A stretch of 13,555 bases of DNA, taken from the NCBI GenBank assembly GCA_964384255.1, contig CAYLKH010000059.1, positions 1 through 13,555 on the forward strand, written 5' to 3'. The stretch comes from SIG469 sp964384255 (GTDB taxonomy: Bacteria > Bacillota > Clostridia > Oscillospirales > Oscillospiraceae). Position numbers and translations under genes: made by a program. The stretch's first letter is position 1. Every line of letters begins with the position of its first letter. The notes beneath the pieces were generated by a model that was given only the letters and a program-made list of their open reading frames with translations, searched no databases and was not told the origin of the DNA. Positions 12,751 through 13,555 of the stretch are shown here, in pieces.

Positions 12751-12917
12751 TTGGTACCACCGCCTGAGCAGCCGCTGCAACCGCCTTTAGCGCTGCAACC
12801 GGCATCGCCGTAAGGGCAGCCGACACAAACCTTGCCGCTTTTCTTTTCCTTGTATATGTATCGGGCGGCAAGCCCAACAATTGCCAGAACAATTGCAATA
12901 ACGATAAGATTATCCAT
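12747..12917 (-). CDS. FeoB-associated Cys-rich membrane protein
   Basis: This is a 56-residue protein with a single N-terminal membrane helix (about 4-20), a short basic linker (YKEKKSGK), and a cytosol- or surface-facing tail rich in Cys and Gly. The cysteines are C31, C34, C41, C47 and C50 (CVGCPYGDAGC, then CSGCSGGG). It matches the small proteins found after feoB in many Firmicutes. Their function is not established; metal binding or FeoB assembly is inferred from the cysteines and position. The start at 12917 has AAGGTG (complement of 12925-12930) 7 nt upstream and lies 16 nt after the feoB stop. Its stop overlaps the next gene by 4 nt. A longer frame starting at 13028 would overlap feoB and lacks family resemblance in its extra residues. 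Confidence 0.88.
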   Translation of the reverse strand: MDNLIVIAIVLAIVGLAARYIYKEKKSGKVCVGCPYGDAGCSAKGGCSGCSGGGTK

Positions 12918-12933
12918 AACGAAACACCTTGAA

Positions 12934-13555
12934 TTATTTGGAAGCCTTTCCGCTGAGAGCGTACTCTGCCTTGATCTTCTTGTCAGAGTTGACGCACAGG
13001 TAAACAACGAATGCAACAATAACGACAACGACGATCAGACCGGGCAGGAAACCGGCGCCGAACTTGCCGGAGGTGATCAGAGTACCGATCTGGAATACCA
13101 GGAACGCGATGGTATATCCGGTAGCGAACTGGAGCCCAACACCGCCCCAGAACCACTTGCGGTCGCTGATCTCGGAGTGCATAGCGCCCAGAGCGGCGAA
13201 GCAGGGGGGAGTGTAAAGGTTGAACATCAGGTAAGCCAGAGCAGCGACCTTGGTGATGGCGAATACGGCAGCGACCTCGGCACCGGCACCTTCCATAAGA
13301 GCCAGTTCCTCAGTGTCGATAAGGTTCTCAAGGCCAACAAAGCAAACGGCCAGAGTACCAACAACGTTTTCCTTTGCGATGAAGCCGGTGATAGCGGCGG
13401 CAGCCAGCTGCCAGGAAGCAACACCGACAATGGGGATAAGCAGATAAGCGAAGGGATTTGCGATGGAAGCAAGGATAGAAGAATCGGCAGAGGCAGCGAC
13501 CTGGAAGCTCCAGTCGAAGGGCTGCATGATCTGGACAACAGTGTTGCAAACCAGG
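12934..13555 (-). CDS. feoB: Ferrous iron transporter FeoB, C-terminal part (cut by window edge)
   Basis: FeoB is the GTPase-coupled membrane permease for Fe(II) uptake, used mainly in anoxic conditions. Only the last 206 residues are visible; the GTP-binding domain and first membrane segments lie beyond 13555. The visible part contains the second Gate region, with TGFIAKENVVGTL (visible residues 56-68), and the conserved LYTPPCFAALGAMHSEI (113-129) with C118. A final membrane helix follows (about 170-188) and then a charged tail, DKKIKAEYALSGKASK. The frame is open across the edge, so nothing suggests truncation within the window. Two small Cys-rich membrane protein genes follow at 16-nt and overlapping distances, a common arrangement after feoB in Firmicutes. 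feoA and any iron-responsive operator would be upstream, outside the window. Confidence 0.95.
   Translation of the reverse strand, partial: LVCNTVVQIMQPFDWSFQVAASADSSILASIANPFAYLLIPIVGVASWQLAAAAITGFIAKENVVGTLAVCFVGLENLIDTEELALMEGAGAEVAAVFAITKVAALAYLMFNLYTPPCFAALGAMHSEISDRKWFWGGVGLQFATGYTIAFLVFQIGTLITSGKFGAGFLPGLIVVVVIVAFVVYLCVNSDKKIKAEYALSGKASK

Overview
The window looks like a chromosomal segment of a Gram-positive anaerobe, most likely a Clostridia/Oscillospiraceae-type Firmicute with intermediate GC. This is an inference from four things: strong AAGGAG-type ribosome binding sites, a cysteine T-box upstream of cysS, a YwlE-like small phosphatase, and a ferrous-iron locus with the small Cys-rich FeoB-associated membrane proteins typical of these bacteria. 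The class is fairly safe; the family is a guess.

Region 1 (63-3690, + strand) is a compact housekeeping run: recA, recX (overlapping by ATGA), rimO and pgsA (3 nt after rimO). It covers recombination and its modulator, ribosomal protein S12 modification, and phospholipid synthesis.

Region 2 (3687-4113) is regulatory. A consensus-like sigma-A promoter with an extended -10 overlaps the pgsA stop codon. It should produce a leader of about 390 nt. The 5' part of the leader holds alternating CAGAC/GTCTG segments that end in a short U tract. The 3' part is a complete T-box riboswitch: UGC (Cys) specifier, AG-bulge and apical-loop motifs, a UGGA tRNA-end sensor, and mutually exclusive antiterminator and terminator.

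Region 3 (4114-11478, + strand) is one tightly packed unit with overlaps or very short gaps and no internal terminator that I can see: cysS, a MATE-family exporter, polA, a low-molecular-weight phosphatase with an arginine-phosphatase-type active site, rimI and tsaD, closed by a strong intrinsic terminator. If there is no internal promoter, cysteine tRNA charging would influence DNA polymerase I and the t6A enzyme TsaD as well as cysteinyl-tRNA synthetase.

Region 4 (11479-12405) is mostly non-coding. It contains an AT-rich stretch with a cluster of DnaA-box-like 9-mers, a complete tRNA-Thr(CGU) transcription unit (promoter, near-palindrome over the -35, leader hairpin, tRNA, terminator), and a set of hairpins including a very stable orphan terminator-like structure with no gene to its left other than the already terminated tRNA.

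Region 5 (12406-13555, - strand, reading leftward) is the end of a Feo ferrous-iron uptake operon: the C-terminal part of feoB (cut by the window edge), a 56-residue FeoB-associated Cys-rich membrane protein, and a 114-residue protein joining a similar membrane/Cys-rich N-terminus to a heavy-metal-associated (HMA) domain.

Most of the window is ordinary core genome. The parts most worth a second look are the double-layered cysS leader, the DnaA-box-like cluster, the palindrome over the tRNA promoter, the orphan hairpin region, and the iron-locus HMA protein.
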